This document shows positions 8,903-18,969 of a stretch of DNA of 64,000 nt, one piece after another (the stretch's first letter is position 1; each line of letters starts with the position of its first letter). The stretch comes from an uncultured Deferribacteres bacterium (GTDB taxonomy: Bacteria; Zhuqueibacterota; JdFR-76; DREG01): NCBI GenBank assembly GCA_913009825.1, contig CAJVYQ010000016.1:19080-83079 (forward strand), written 5' to 3'. The notes under the pieces were generated by a model. That model was not told the origin of the DNA. It did not search any database and worked only from the letters and a program-made list of their open reading frames with translations. The position numbers and the translations under genes were made by a program.

Positions 8903-11900
8903 ATGATCGATGAAGAAAGGATACTGTACGAAAAGCGAATTGATCTGTTTATCGACAGGATTAAATCTCTTTTTTACGAAGACGAAATACTCATGAAAGC
9001 AGAATATTCCCGCTTCAACGGCGATTTACCGTTCGGGCAAAGATTGCATATCAAATACTCTGAAATAGAAGTGGGGGATTCCTGGGGCAGAGATTGGCAG
9101 CGGGCCTGGTTCCACCTGCAGGGCAGTGTGCCGGAAAAATGGCGGGGTAAATGCATTGCAGTCCGGGTTAATCTGGGTGGAGAAGCGTTGTTATTTTCCC
9201 CGGACGGGGCGCCCGTTTTGGGGCTTAGTGTCCATACCGTCTGGGAAAATTCCGAATTTCGCCGGGACCGGATAATGATTGCGGAACAAGCGAAAGGCGG
9301 AGAGAAAATTGATTTCTGGCTGGAGGTTACCGCCGGTCAATTATTCGGTTTGAAATTGACTTCAGAAAAAGGGGATGTGCAGCCGGAAGTTTACGGCCGC
9401 TACGAGGCGGCGGTGCAGGATTTGGCATTGGGCATTTTCCGCAAGGATATCTGGCATCTGTATCTGGATTGTTTTGTGCTCAACGATCAGATGAAAGCGC
9501 TGCCGGAGAAAAGTGTACGCCGCGCCGTAATTTTGCATGCTTTGAACCGCGCCATCGACTGCTTTCTCGGCGATGAACAAACCACGCAGCAGGCGCGGGA
9601 ATTTTTGCAGCCGGAATTAGCAAAACCTGCATCCGCTTCCGGTCTGACAACTTATGCAGTGGGACACGCCCATCTGGATACAGCCTGGCTCTGGCCCATT
9701 CATGAGACAATCCGTAAATGCGCCCGGACTTTTTCTTCGCAAATTGATCTGCTGGAAAAATATCCGGAATATATTTTCGGCGCCTCTCAGGCGCAGCAGT
9801 ATGAATTTGTTAAACAATATTATCCCGCCCTCTACCGGAAAATCAAAGAGAAAATAGCCGCGGGCCGTTGGGAACCGCTCGGCGGCATGTGGGTGGAGGC
9901 GGATTGCAACCTGATCAGCGGTGAATCAATGGTGCGGCAGATTTTGCACGGGAAAAACTTTTTTATGGCAGAATTCGGCCTGGAAGTCAAAAATCTGTGG
10001 CTGCCGGATGTATTCGGTTACAGCGCCGCCATGCCGCAAATTCTCAGAAAAAGCGGCATCGATTTTTTTGTTACACAGAAGCTCTCCTGGAATCAGTTCA
10101 ATAAAATTCCTCATCATTCTTTTATTTGGCGGGGCATCGACGGATCCGGGGTGGTTGCCCATTTTCCGCCCGAGGACAATTACAACAGCGATCTGCGGCC
10201 GTCTGCTCTGATTTATGCGCAGGAGAATTTCCACGAAAAAGGATTCTTGGCTGAATTTTTAACCCTGTTCGGCATCGGCGACGGCGGTCACGGCCCAACA
10301 GAAGAAATAATCGAAACCGGCCTGCGCCAGAAAAATCTGGAAGATTCGCCAAAAGTTCAATTCAGTCATGCACAGGATTTTTTTGACCGCCTGACAGAAC
10401 AGAAAGACAAACTGCCTCTCTGGGTGGGTGAGCTCTATTTTGAATTGCATCGCGGCACATTGACCACGCAGGCGTACAACAAAAAGATGAACCGGTTTAT
10501 GGAATTGAAATTGCGAGAGCTGGAAATCCTGTTTTCGATGCTGCCTTATGCCAACTATCCCGCAGAACAACTGGACAGAATGTGGAAAAATGTGCTTCTA
10601 CAGCAATTTCATGATATTATTCCCGGTTCCGGCATCACGCCTGTTTACGAAGACAGCCGCAAAGAATATGAAAAATTACAGGCGCAGGCGGAGCTGTTAT
10701 TCAAACAGGCGGGTGAGTTGCTGTTGTCAAAAAAGGAGGATCGCATTTGTCTCATCAATACTTTATCATTTTCTTATTTTCGATCCGTTCAGTTGCCGGT
10801 TTCCTGGTTACAGTATGAAATTACGGATCAGGACGGCAATCCTGTTCCTGTGCAGGATGAAGAAGGGCAGCCGGTTGCGCTGGTGAACATTCCACCGTTG
10901 TCTGTAGTTACTCTGCGGAAAATACGCAGGAAGAAAAAAATGCCATTCCCGCAGACTGACAGGGAATTTGTTCTGCAAAATGAGTTGATTCGCTATGAAT
11001 TTGACGATGCCGGCCGGCTCGAAGCCGCTTTTGATAATGAGTGCCAAAAACAGATTTTACCGGACAAAACATTCGGGAATCTGCTCTGTCTTTATGATGA
11101 CCGGCCTGCCGCCTGGGATGCCTGGGATATCGATATTTTCTATGAAAATCAACTAATTGAAACCGCTCATTTAATATCACGACGCTGGATTTCTTACGGA
11201 AATGTGCGGCAGGGGATACAACAAACTTTCAAAATCGGGGATTCGGAAATTGTTCAGCATATTTATCTGACGGCAAATTCCAAACGGATCGATTTTATTA
11301 CAAGCGTAATCTGGCGGGAAAATCATAAAATGCTGCGGGTTTCGTTTCCGGTAGCTGTGAAGTCGGATACCGCCGTTTTCGAAATCCAATACGGTCATAT
11401 CCGGCGGAATACGCACCGGAATACCAGTTGGGATCTGGCAAAATTTGAAGTAGTCGGCCACCGGTTTGCCGATTTATCCGACCGGGATTACGGCGCCGCG
11501 CTGCTCAATGACAGCAAATACGGCTACAAAATTTTAGACAATGTGCTCGATTTGAATTTGCTGCGTGCCACCACCATGCCGGATCCGAATGCAGATCGCG
11601 GTCGTCATCAATTCACCTACAGCTTTTTACCGCATAAAAATGAATTAATCGATGCGCCGGTTTTATCGGAAGCCGCACAGCTCAATCAACCCCCGGCCAT
11701 TTTCCTTGGATACGCCGGCGCAAATTTATCATTTCCTTTTTCTCTGAACTCGGATGCCGTTGTACTGGAGGTAATTAAAAAAGCTGAAAAGGAAGATGCA
11801 GCCATTTTAAGGTTCTATGAACCTTACGGCAAAAAGGCATCGGTTCAATTGAAAATAAACCGGGAGCATGTAGCTGTTTTCAAAACCGATTTGATGGAAA

Positions 11901-11989
11901 ACAATCTACAACTTTTGAACGTATCGAACGGGTTGGTAACACTGGATTTTTCGCCGTTTGAAATTAAAACGTTGAAGGTTGTGGAGTAG
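8903..11989 (+). CDS. GH38 alpha-mannosidase
   Basis: 1028 residues, ATG preceded by GGAGG at 8891. GH38 enzymes are Zn-dependent retaining exo-alpha-mannosidases. Residues ~1-245 form the N-terminal domain. The catalytic barrel starts at VGHAHLDTAWLWP, with Zn ligands His255 or His257 and Asp259. LWLPDVFGYS contains the predicted nucleophile Asp369, and the later Zn-binding His-Asp part is seen in LLQQFHDIIPGSG (~565-577). The C-terminal beta domains extend to 1028. Length is normal for bacterial GH38. There is no signal peptide, so it should act in the cytoplasm on imported oligosaccharides, downstream of the exported enzymes of this cluster. Confidence 0.93.
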   Translation: MIDEERILYEKRIDLFIDRIKSLFYEDEILMKAEYSRFNGDLPFGQRLHIKYSEIEVGDSWGRDWQRAWFHLQGSVPEKWRGKCIAVRVNLGGEALLFSPDGAPVLGLSVHTVWENSEFRRDRIMIAEQAKGGEKIDFWLEVTAGQLFGLKLTSEKGDVQPEVYGRYEAAVQDLALGIFRKDIWHLYLDCFVLNDQMKALPEKSVRRAVILHALNRAIDCFLGDEQTTQQAREFLQPELAKPASASGLTTYAVGHAHLDTAWLWPIHETIRKCARTFSSQIDLLEKYPEYIFGASQAQQYEFVKQYYPALYRKIKEKIAAGRWEPLGGMWVEADCNLISGESMVRQILHGKNFFMAEFGLEVKNLWLPDVFGYSAAMPQILRKSGIDFFVTQKLSWNQFNKIPHHSFIWRGIDGSGVVAHFPPEDNYNSDLRPSALIYAQENFHEKGFLAEFLTLFGIGDGGHGPTEEIIETGLRQKNLEDSPKVQFSHAQDFFDRLTEQKDKLPLWVGELYFELHRGTLTTQAYNKKMNRFMELKLRELEILFSMLPYANYPAEQLDRMWKNVLLQQFHDIIPGSGITPVYEDSRKEYEKLQAQAELLFKQAGELLLSKKEDRICLINTLSFSYFRSVQLPVSWLQYEITDQDGNPVPVQDEEGQPVALVNIPPLSVVTLRKIRRKKKMPFPQTDREFVLQNELIRYEFDDAGRLEAAFDNECQKQILPDKTFGNLLCLYDDRPAAWDAWDIDIFYENQLIETAHLISRRWISYGNVRQGIQQTFKIGDSEIVQHIYLTANSKRIDFITSVIWRENHKMLRVSFPVAVKSDTAVFEIQYGHIRRNTHRNTSWDLAKFEVVGHRFADLSDRDYGAALLNDSKYGYKILDNVLDLNLLRATTMPDPNADRGRHQFTYSFLPHKNELIDAPVLSEAAQLNQPPAIFLGYAGANLSFPFSLNSDAVVLEVIKKAEKEDAAILRFYEPYGKKASVQLKINREHVAVFKTDLMENNLQLLNVSNGLVTLDFSPFEIKTLKVVE

Positions 11990-11998
11990 AATGATTAT

Positions 11999-12031
11999 AA
12001 AACCCCGGAATCTTAAAGACCCCGGGGTTTT
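11999..12031. terminator. Bidirectional intrinsic terminator
   Basis: Perfect ten-base arms AAAACCCCGG (11999-12008) and CCGGGGTTTT (12022-12031) sit between the convergent alpha-mannosidase and MATE genes. A-tract and T-tract flanks let it work on both strands. It begins 10 bases after the mannosidase stop and lies 16 bases beyond the MATE stop. Confidence 0.85.
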
Positions 12032-12046
12032 ATATCCCGGAGTTTT

Positions 12047-13414
12047 TTATTTGGTTTTTGATGAAATTTGTGAACCGTGCTTGTTCAATTCTCTTTTAAT
12101 CCAAATATAAGCCAATCCCGCCGAAACAAAATTTGCAACCACTGCGGCGCTGAATATTCCTGTCAGCGCAAAAAAGTGAGAGCCTAAAAATGCCAGCGGA
12201 ACGTAGAGTGTAAACATTCTGATCAACATCAGAGCAGAGGCAGGAACAGGTTTGTTGAGGGCGTTGAATACCCCGGCTGACAGCATCATGATTCCCAATC
12301 CAGAAAAGCTGAACGATACAATTTTAAGATAGATTGTTGTTGTATGGACAATTTCCGGGTTGGTATTAAACAACCTGGCAATAAATGCCGCTGCTATCTG
12401 GAAGAGAAAAAAGAGAAATCCTCCCCAAACGGAGGATGCCTTGTAGCTGAACAGGATGGCTTCTTTGATCCTGCCTATTCTTTTTGCACCCCAGTTTTGG
12501 CCGACAAAAGGAGTAAGGACAGCGCCCAGAGAGATCATTATCGACATGGAAAACATCTGGATGCGCGAACCTACGCCAAAACCGGCAACGGCGGTGGCGC
12601 CGTAAATAGCCACCAGCCTGGTGACAATCCCCATGGAAACCGGCATGATCAGGTTGGTGCCGCCGGCCGGAAGGCCGATATAGAGTATCTTTTTCCATGA
12701 TTGGAACATATCCTTCAATCCTGGGAACTCGAAGGTAATCATCTTTTCTCTGTGATAAAGGACCCAGAGTGAGAGGAGCATGGTTATACTCCGGGCGATC
12801 ACCGTGGCGGCGGCCGCGCCGGCCAATTCCCATCTTGGCAATGGACCGGGACCGAATATCAGCAGCGGATCCAACAATAAATTAACCGCAACAGCACAAA
12901 GCATGATCATGCTGGGAGTTTTCGTATCGCCGGTTGCCCGGATCGCGTTATTGCCTACCATGGGAATGACGACGAACGGCATGCCAAAATACCAGATTCT
13001 CATATATGATTTGATGAAGGCGAGAATTTCTTCCGTAGCGCCTAAAGCGCGAAACAGAGGTGTAATGGTGGTCATGCCGATGAGAACAAAAATTGTGACA
13101 ATCATCAGGGAAAGAATCAGGGAATCCGTTGTTAAACGGCGTACTTTGGCAGAATTTCCTTCCCCGATGGCACGGGAGATTACGGAGGATGTTCCGATTC
13201 CCAATCCTAATGTCAGACTGTTGATCACCAGCACAACCGGAAAAGTGAATCCCATTGCCGCAAGTTCATTGGCTCCCAATTGGCCGATAAAAAATGTATC
13301 GATCAGATTGAATGCCTGCATAGCAATGATTCCGACAAACATCTGCAGAGACAATTTTATCAGTGTCCGGTTGACGTTTCCCTCGGTAAGGATTGATCTG
13401 GTGCTGTCTTTCAT
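12047..13414 (-). CDS. MATE family multidrug/Na+ (or H+) antiporter
   Basis: 455 residues, reading leftwards. About twelve membrane segments are visible. The N-terminus has the family pattern: ILTEGNVNRTLIKLSLQM, then NLIDTFFIGQLGANELAAMGFTFP, then GLGIGTSSVISRAIGEGN. These match the first half-repeat of DinF/NorM-type MATE proteins; the second repeat starts near residue 235 (IGLPAGGTNLIMPVSMG). It is an inner-membrane exporter of cationic compounds driven by Na+ or H+. It runs against the surrounding glycan genes and is separated by a terminator, so it is an independent unit. The substrate is unknown. Confidence 0.9.
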   Translation of the reverse strand: MKDSTRSILTEGNVNRTLIKLSLQMFVGIIAMQAFNLIDTFFIGQLGANELAAMGFTFPVVLVINSLTLGLGIGTSSVISRAIGEGNSAKVRRLTTDSLILSLMIVTIFVLIGMTTITPLFRALGATEEILAFIKSYMRIWYFGMPFVVIPMVGNNAIRATGDTKTPSMIMLCAVAVNLLLDPLLIFGPGPLPRWELAGAAAATVIARSITMLLSLWVLYHREKMITFEFPGLKDMFQSWKKILYIGLPAGGTNLIMPVSMGIVTRLVAIYGATAVAGFGVGSRIQMFSMSIMISLGAVLTPFVGQNWGAKRIGRIKEAILFSYKASSVWGGFLFFLFQIAAAFIARLFNTNPEIVHTTTIYLKIVSFSFSGLGIMMLSAGVFNALNKPVPASALMLIRMFTLYVPLAFLGSHFFALTGIFSAAVVANFVSAGLAYIWIKRELNKHGSQISSKTK

Positions 13415-13520
13415 TGGATTCTTATTGTTTTATCCGTAAAATTCGATCATTCTAATTCTTTGCATCTTTTTTAATGTGCAAAAAATATTTTAAATAAGAA
13501 AGATGTTTTCATTACTTGTA

Positions 13521-13553
13521 AAACCTTCCAGGTTTTTAAAACCTGAAAGGTTT
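13521..13553. repeat. Imperfect palindrome AAACCTTCCAGGTTTT
   Basis: Arms 13521-13536 and 13538-13553 pair with one mismatch. It lies in the ~300-base spacer between the divergent MATE and GH29 genes. A related motif is at 1110-1128. Nothing else is recognisable in this spacer. Confidence 0.6.
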
Positions 13554-13714
13554 CTTAGCAACAAAAGGCCCAAACCCTTTTTTACTTGTGAAAAAATAAA
13601 TTTATATTTATACTTAAAAGACCTTTCAAACCTGTTGCCGTCGGTAACAATTTCACTAAGATGTAATTGGATTGGCAAATGTAAAACATGAACCACTAAT
13701 TGATGAGGAATAAT

Positions 13715-15292
13715 ATGTATTCATTCAATTTCAATTTTGCCTGGGGAAAGTTCTTTTTTATTCTCCTGTCTGTTTTATTTTTCTTTTCCTGTTCTTCCCG
13801 AAAAAATGAGAAAAAGACTAATATTGTTTACATCGATTCCGGCGATACCATGACCGAAATTGTGAAAAAAGCGGCCAATGTAACGCCTTCCGCACGACAG
13901 TACGCCTGGCAGCAATTGGAATTTACCGCCTTCGTCCATTTTACTATTAACACATTTACTAATAAGGAATGGGGTGATGGAACGGAATATCCGGCACTGT
14001 TCAATCCAACCGAACTGGATGCCGATCAGTGGGCAAAAGTTTGCCGGGATGCCGGCATGAAACAGATCATCGTCACCGCCAAACATCACGATGGTTTCTG
14101 TCTCTGGCCCAGTAAATATACGGAACATTCGGTGAAAAACAGTCCCTGGCGAAATGGCAAAGGCGATGTAGTGAGAGAAGTTTCCGATGCCTGCCGGAAA
14201 GCAGGTTTAAAGTTCGGCATTTATCTTTCGCCCTGGGACCGGCACGAACCGTCATACGGCGATTCTCCCGGATACAACGAACATTTTAAAAACCAGTTGC
14301 GGGAATTGTTAACCAATTACGGTTCTATTTCAGAAGTATGGTTCGACGGAGCATGTGGCGAAGGGCCCAACGGGAAACGACAGGTTTACGATTGGCAGGG
14401 GTACTATAAAGTGATCCGCGAACTGCAGCCGCAGGCGGTGATTGCTATTATGGGGCCCGATGTGCGTTGGGTTGGCACCGAGAGCGGTTACGGGCGTAAA
14501 ACCGAATGGAGCGTCATCCCCGCCGCGTTACGGGACAACGAGAGAACCGCCCGGGAATCTCAGCAGGATTTGGTTTATATTCCTCCGGAAGATCGAACCG
14601 CGGAGGATCTGGGTAGTCGCGAAAAAATCAAGCAGGCTAAAAAATTGGTGTGGTATCCGTCGGAAGTGGATGTCTCCATTCGTCCCGGCTGGTTTTATCA
14701 CGCAAACCAGGATGACCGGGTAAAAACGCCGGTAAAATTGGTGGATATTTACTACAGCTCCGTGGGCAGAAATTCACTTTTGCTGCTTAATCTACCGCCG
14801 GATCGCCGCGGTTTGATCCGTGAAAATGATATTGCCGGTCTGATGGAGATGCGGCGGATTTTAGATGCAACTTTTGCTGATAATATGTTGAACGGTGCCG
14901 TAATCAAGGCTTCCGATTTACGTAAAGGGCACCCCGCCGTTTGTATGGTTGACGGTAAAATAGATACTTACTGGACAACAAATAAAGGAGTGGAATCTGC
15001 TGTCATTGAGTTTATCTTGCCGCAGGTACAACGGTTTGATCGGTTGATGCTGCAGGAAAATATTCGCGTTGGTCAGAGAATTGAGCGGTTTATCGTGGAA
15101 GTCGAAACGAAAGAGGGTTGGCGGAAAATTTGTGAGGGAACCACGGTGGGCTACAAACGCCTGCTCCGTTTTCCAGTTGTAAAAGCACAAAAAATCCGGC
15201 TGCAAATATTGCAATCCCGCGCCAGTCCGACACTGAACAATCTGGGCTTGTATGCTTCGCCGGCGGCTGCTGCCGGGGATGTTGAGAAATAG
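13715..15292 (+). CDS. GH29 alpha-L-fucosidase, probable lipoprotein
   Basis: 525 residues from ATG 13715, which has GAGGAA five bases upstream; in-frame TTG 13700 and ATG 13703 lack such a site. A hydrophobic signal (residues ~10-24) ends in FFSCSS, a Bacteroidota-style lipobox, so it is probably anchored to the envelope. The GH29 barrel follows: FVHFTINTF, then AKHHDGFCLWPSKYT (conserved His-His), then YLSPWDRHEPSYG, then EVWFDGACGEG with predicted nucleophile Asp211. GH29 enzymes release L-fucose with retention; a compact active-site region of this kind is typical of the alpha-1,3/1,4 subgroup. Residues ~395-515 form a discoidin-like binding module. Confidence 0.92.
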   Translation: MYSFNFNFAWGKFFFILLSVLFFFSCSSRKNEKKTNIVYIDSGDTMTEIVKKAANVTPSARQYAWQQLEFTAFVHFTINTFTNKEWGDGTEYPALFNPTELDADQWAKVCRDAGMKQIIVTAKHHDGFCLWPSKYTEHSVKNSPWRNGKGDVVREVSDACRKAGLKFGIYLSPWDRHEPSYGDSPGYNEHFKNQLRELLTNYGSISEVWFDGACGEGPNGKRQVYDWQGYYKVIRELQPQAVIAIMGPDVRWVGTESGYGRKTEWSVIPAALRDNERTARESQQDLVYIPPEDRTAEDLGSREKIKQAKKLVWYPSEVDVSIRPGWFYHANQDDRVKTPVKLVDIYYSSVGRNSLLLLNLPPDRRGLIRENDIAGLMEMRRILDATFADNMLNGAVIKASDLRKGHPAVCMVDGKIDTYWTTNKGVESAVIEFILPQVQRFDRLMLQENIRVGQRIERFIVEVETKEGWRKICEGTTVGYKRLLRFPVVKAQKIRLQILQSRASPTLNNLGLYASPAAAAGDVEK

Positions 15293-15381
15293 TTAATTGA
15301 AATTACTTTTCATAACTGTAGATCGACTCGCCGAATCGACTTACAATGATGATATGGTTTAGTTTAGGAAGAAGGCTAAAA

Positions 15382-16146
15382 ATGGTACCAGATAAAATGA
15401 TCGGCATTGTTGGCGGTGTGGGCCCTTATGCGGGGCTGGATTTGATGAAGAAAATCTTTGATGAAACGGCAGCTTCCAATGATCAGGAACATCTTCCTGT
15501 TGTGATGATCTCGGAATCTCATAAAATTGCGGACCGGACTTCATTTTTACTGGACAAAACCAAAACCAATCCCGCTTTTGCCATTGTAGAGGTGATTAAA
15601 AAATTGGTATCTGTCGGGGCAACTGTGGTTGGTATTCCGTGCAATACGGCACATTCTCCGCACATTTTTCAGGTGATCAAACAGCAATTGCGGGAGTCTG
15701 CCACTAAGGTAACCTTGTTGCACATGGTTGAAGAAACGGCCAGATATCTGACGGACAAAGTGGCTGAGGTCAAAAAGATCGGTGTTCTCTCAACTACCGG
15801 AACCCATAAAACAAAAATTTACCCTCAAATTTTGCAGCGGTTTGGTTTGCAAGCTATTCTTCCTGATACAACATTACAAAAACAGGTTCATCGAGCGATT
15901 TATGATCCTGAATTCGGCATCAAAACGTTTTCCAATCCCGTGAATGAGAAAGCCAAAGAAATACTTATCGATGCCATTTCTCAGTTGGAACAGGCCGGAG
16001 CTGATATTGTGGTCTTAGGCTGTACAGAACTTCCCCTTGCTATCACTCAACGGAAAATTGGCAATTGTCCAATCATCGACCCGACGCGCATTCTGGCCAA
16101 AGCATTAATTCGGGCGGTTGATCCAAATAAATTATTTCCTTTTTAA
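15382..16146 (+). CDS. Aspartate/glutamate racemase family protein
   Basis: 254 residues from ATG 15382, with AGAAGG six bases upstream; the frame extends to 15346 but that ATG has no ribosome site. The family interconverts L- and D-Asp or Glu, or related acids, without cofactor using two cysteines. Both are present: IPCNTAHS (Cys87) and VLGCTELP (Cys214). The N-terminus IGIVGGVGPYAG is the usual family start. Cytoplasmic. Whether it is RacD-like or acts on another amino or hydroxy acid cannot be said. Confidence 0.87.
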   Translation: MVPDKMIGIVGGVGPYAGLDLMKKIFDETAASNDQEHLPVVMISESHKIADRTSFLLDKTKTNPAFAIVEVIKKLVSVGATVVGIPCNTAHSPHIFQVIKQQLRESATKVTLLHMVEETARYLTDKVAEVKKIGVLSTTGTHKTKIYPQILQRFGLQAILPDTTLQKQVHRAIYDPEFGIKTFSNPVNEKAKEILIDAISQLEQAGADIVVLGCTELPLAITQRKIGNCPIIDPTRILAKALIRAVDPNKLFPF

Positions 16147-16163
16147 TTTGTGCTGAGGTGATT

Positions 16164-16673
16164 ATGACTGATCAATTTAAAGAGATTCAACCGCAGAAAA
16201 TCCCGGATAATCCGTTCAAGCTGATCGGTTCGGACTGGATGTTAATTACGGCAAAAACGGGAGACGGGTTCAATTCAATGACTGCCAATTGGGGAGGTTT
16301 AGGATTTTTGTGGGAGAAAAATGTCTGTTTCTGTTTCATCCGGCCGCAGCGATACACATTTCAATTTTTGGATCGATCCGATCTGTTTGCACTTTCATTT
16401 TTTCCCGAAAAGTACCGGGAAGCTCTGGAACTGTTCGGCACCAAATCCGGGCGGGATGTAGATAAAGTTGCGCTCACCGGTTTGCATCCGTTGAACCAAC
16501 CGGATGGCACGGTTTGGTACCGGGAAGCCAGGCTGGTGATTGTGTGCCGGAAAATCTATTACCAGGATTTGATTCCCGGGAATTTTATTGATACAGAAAT
16601 TGACAAATTTTACCAAAGCCATGATTATCACCGCATGTTTATCGGTGAAATACAGAAGTGTCTGGTAAAATGA
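16164..16673 (+). CDS. Flavin reductase-like (FMN-binding split barrel) protein
   Basis: 169 residues from ATG 16164 with GAGG upstream; a GTG at 16158 is also in frame. The pattern DWMLITAKTGDGFNSMTANWGG is that of flavin-reductase-like proteins, where this loop binds FMN. The later FALSFFPEKYREAL segment also fits. These proteins reduce flavin with NAD(P)H or serve as small FMN proteins; the physiological partner is unknown. It starts 17 bases after the racemase stop, so the two are probably co-transcribed. Confidence 0.8.
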   Translation: MTDQFKEIQPQKIPDNPFKLIGSDWMLITAKTGDGFNSMTANWGGLGFLWEKNVCFCFIRPQRYTFQFLDRSDLFALSFFPEKYREALELFGTKSGRDVDKVALTGLHPLNQPDGTVWYREARLVIVCRKIYYQDLIPGNFIDTEIDKFYQSHDYHRMFIGEIQKCLVK

Positions 16674-16770
16674 GGCTGCGAAAAAAATGAGCGGGATGAA
16701 ACCGGATTTAACAGTTTGGGTTTTTAGTGCGTTTTAGCGCATGTTCTGAGCATATACAAAAGAGGAAAAT

Positions 16771-18591
16771 ATGAAGTGTAAATATGGGTCAATTGCCGCA
16801 GTCATGATTTTATCCGGCCTTTTAGCCTGCCGAAGTACGGGGCAAAAAAATGAAATGAAAAGCAATCTGGATTGGGCGAAAGGCGCTGTCTGGTACCAGA
16901 TATTTCCGGAAAGATTTTGCAACGGGAGCGCGGCCGACGACCCCGTCGTTGCCGAAGTGCCGGAGACCGATAATCCCCATTGGCGCATTTCTCCCTGGAC
17001 AAGCGACTGGTATAGAATGCAGCCCTGGGAGAAAGAACAGAAGAAGCCTTTTTACGACGGCAGCGTAGTTTTTGCCCGGCGTTACGGCGGCGATCTGATC
17101 GGTGTGATGGAAAAACTGGATTATTTATCCGAACTGGGAATCGATGCTATCTATTTTAATCCTGTTTTTGAGGCGGCAAGTCTGCACAAATACGATGGTT
17201 CCACCTTTCATCATATCGATGACAATTTTGGGCCGGATCCTGTTGCCGATAAAAAGAAATTAACCTCTGCCTGTGAGACGGAAGCCCCGGCAACCTGGGT
17301 CTGGACGAAAGCTGATTCGCTGTTTTTACAATTGATCAGAGAAGCCCATTCCCGGGGGATTAAAATTGTCATCGACGGCGTATTTAATCATACCGGCCGG
17401 GAGTTTTTTGCTTTTGCCGATATTTTAAAACATGGCCGGAAATCCAAATATGCAGACTGGTATGAAATTGAACGCTGGGATGACCCGGCAACGCCGCAAA
17501 ATGAATTTTCTTACAAAGGCTGGTGGGGCGTAAAATCATTGCCGGAATTTGCCGAAGATGAAAACGGACTGGTCGCCGGGCCGCGTAATTATGTTTTTGC
17601 TGCCACCAAACGTTGGCTGGATCCCAACGGGGACGGCGATCCTTCGGACGGCATTGACGGCTGGAGGCTGGATGTTGCCGGGGATGTTGCGCCGCCGTTC
17701 TGGCGGGATTGGTACACTTTGGTGAAATCGATCAATCCCGGCGCCATTACGGTTGCGGAAATCTGGAATGACGCTTCCGGTTGGATCAAGGATAAACGAA
17801 TGGATGATACTATGAATTATTTGTTCGCTTATGCGGTAACCGATTTTTTCATCGATCGCCGCACCGCCATTTCCGGCAGCGAATTTGTGCGGAAATTAGA
17901 GAAAATAATTAGCCTTTACGGAGAGAAAAGAGCGCTCATTTTATGGAATTTGATCGATTCCCATGACACGGATCGTCTGGCTTCGATGATCATCAATCCG
18001 GATCGCGATTACGACCGTAATAACGGGCTGCGGGATAACCCAAATTATGATGTTCGCAAACCCAATAATATAGAACGGAAAATACAAAAACAGGTAGCGG
18101 CCTTCCAGATGATGTTCATCGGCGCTCCGGTGGTCTATTACGGCGATGAAGCAGGCATGTGGGGCGCCGACGATCCGGATGACCGCAAACCGATGCTCTG
18201 GCCGGAGATGAAATATGATGTGGAAAAAAGTCATCCCATTCCCGGAAAATTCCGGCCGGCGGATAAAAATGTTTTTGACCGCGATCTGTTTGCCTTTTAC
18301 AAAAAAATGATTGCAATTCACCGGAATAATCCGGCGCTCAAAAAAGGTGATCTCGCATTTTTAAGCGAACTTACACAGCCTGATCTGATCGCTTTCTCCC
18401 GTTACGCAGATTCACAGCAGGCGATCGTTCTGTTCAACCGGTCGGATGCAGAAGTATCGGTAAAAATTGCCAAAGACCGGTTGCAAAGCTCCCGGTATCT
18501 TAATTTGATGGATGAGAAAAGAATCGATGCCGAAAATGGAATAACAATAAAAATTCCGGCGAGATGGTTTGTGATGTTGGGGACATTGTAG
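16771..18591 (+). CDS. GH13 alpha-amylase/neopullulanase-like lipoprotein
   Basis: 606 residues, ATG with GAGGAAA upstream. The lipobox is canonical (LLAC, residues 17-20), so it is an envelope lipoprotein. All GH13 regions are present: DGVFNHTG (region I), GWRLDVAGD with nucleophile Asp301, VAEIW with acid/base Glu330, and DSHDTDR with His398-Asp399. VWYQIFPERFCNG at the start of the barrel is typical of cyclomaltodextrinase/neopullulanase-type enzymes. It hydrolyses alpha-glucans outside the cytoplasmic membrane. It is the only starch-type enzyme in the cluster, with no SusCD pair nearby. Confidence 0.92.
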   Translation: MKCKYGSIAAVMILSGLLACRSTGQKNEMKSNLDWAKGAVWYQIFPERFCNGSAADDPVVAEVPETDNPHWRISPWTSDWYRMQPWEKEQKKPFYDGSVVFARRYGGDLIGVMEKLDYLSELGIDAIYFNPVFEAASLHKYDGSTFHHIDDNFGPDPVADKKKLTSACETEAPATWVWTKADSLFLQLIREAHSRGIKIVIDGVFNHTGREFFAFADILKHGRKSKYADWYEIERWDDPATPQNEFSYKGWWGVKSLPEFAEDENGLVAGPRNYVFAATKRWLDPNGDGDPSDGIDGWRLDVAGDVAPPFWRDWYTLVKSINPGAITVAEIWNDASGWIKDKRMDDTMNYLFAYAVTDFFIDRRTAISGSEFVRKLEKIISLYGEKRALILWNLIDSHDTDRLASMIINPDRDYDRNNGLRDNPNYDVRKPNNIERKIQKQVAAFQMMFIGAPVVYYGDEAGMWGADDPDDRKPMLWPEMKYDVEKSHPIPGKFRPADKNVFDRDLFAFYKKMIAIHRNNPALKKGDLAFLSELTQPDLIAFSRYADSQQAIVLFNRSDAEVSVKIAKDRLQSSRYLNLMDEKRIDAENGITIKIPARWFVMLGTL

Positions 18592-18597
18592 AAATTT

Positions 18598-18729
18598 GTA
18601 ACTATTCAAATGTTAATTTTTAACAGGATAAATCCCAACCGTTCGGGAACCGGATAATATTTATCCTGTTCATCCCTGCCTGTAGCAGGCAGGCTGTAAA
18701 TCCTGTCAAATAACAACCTGAATAGCTAC
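18598..18729. repeat. GTAACTATTCAG-family element, copy 4
   Basis: Ends GTAACTATTCAA (18598-18609) and CCTGAATAGCTAC (18717-18729). The interior holds smaller inverted motifs, including TGCCTGTAGCAGGCA (18677-18691). It starts only six bases after the GH13 stop codon. Confidence 0.7.
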
Positions 18730-18969
18730 AAGATTTTAATAAACGCAGAGTCGCAGTGGACGCAGAGAGAATTATAAAAGAGGAATTTTGTAAAATAGAT
18801 AAAACCGAAACTCTTGACATACCTCAGACTAAACGAGAAGCAACTGGGATTAATAATCAATTTTCAACTTGCAGTGATGAATAAGTGAGAGGATAATTTT
18901 TAATATGTTCTTTATCTACGATCTACGCGCGTTGAGTAACGGTATTTCATCGTAAAGATAAAATAAAGT
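18730..18969. other. Spacer with a partial repeat
   Basis: Contains AACGCAGAGTCGCAG near 18744, one arm of the repeat family seen at 3893-3957. No coding frame, RNA or promoter can be supported in the rest. Confidence 0.5.
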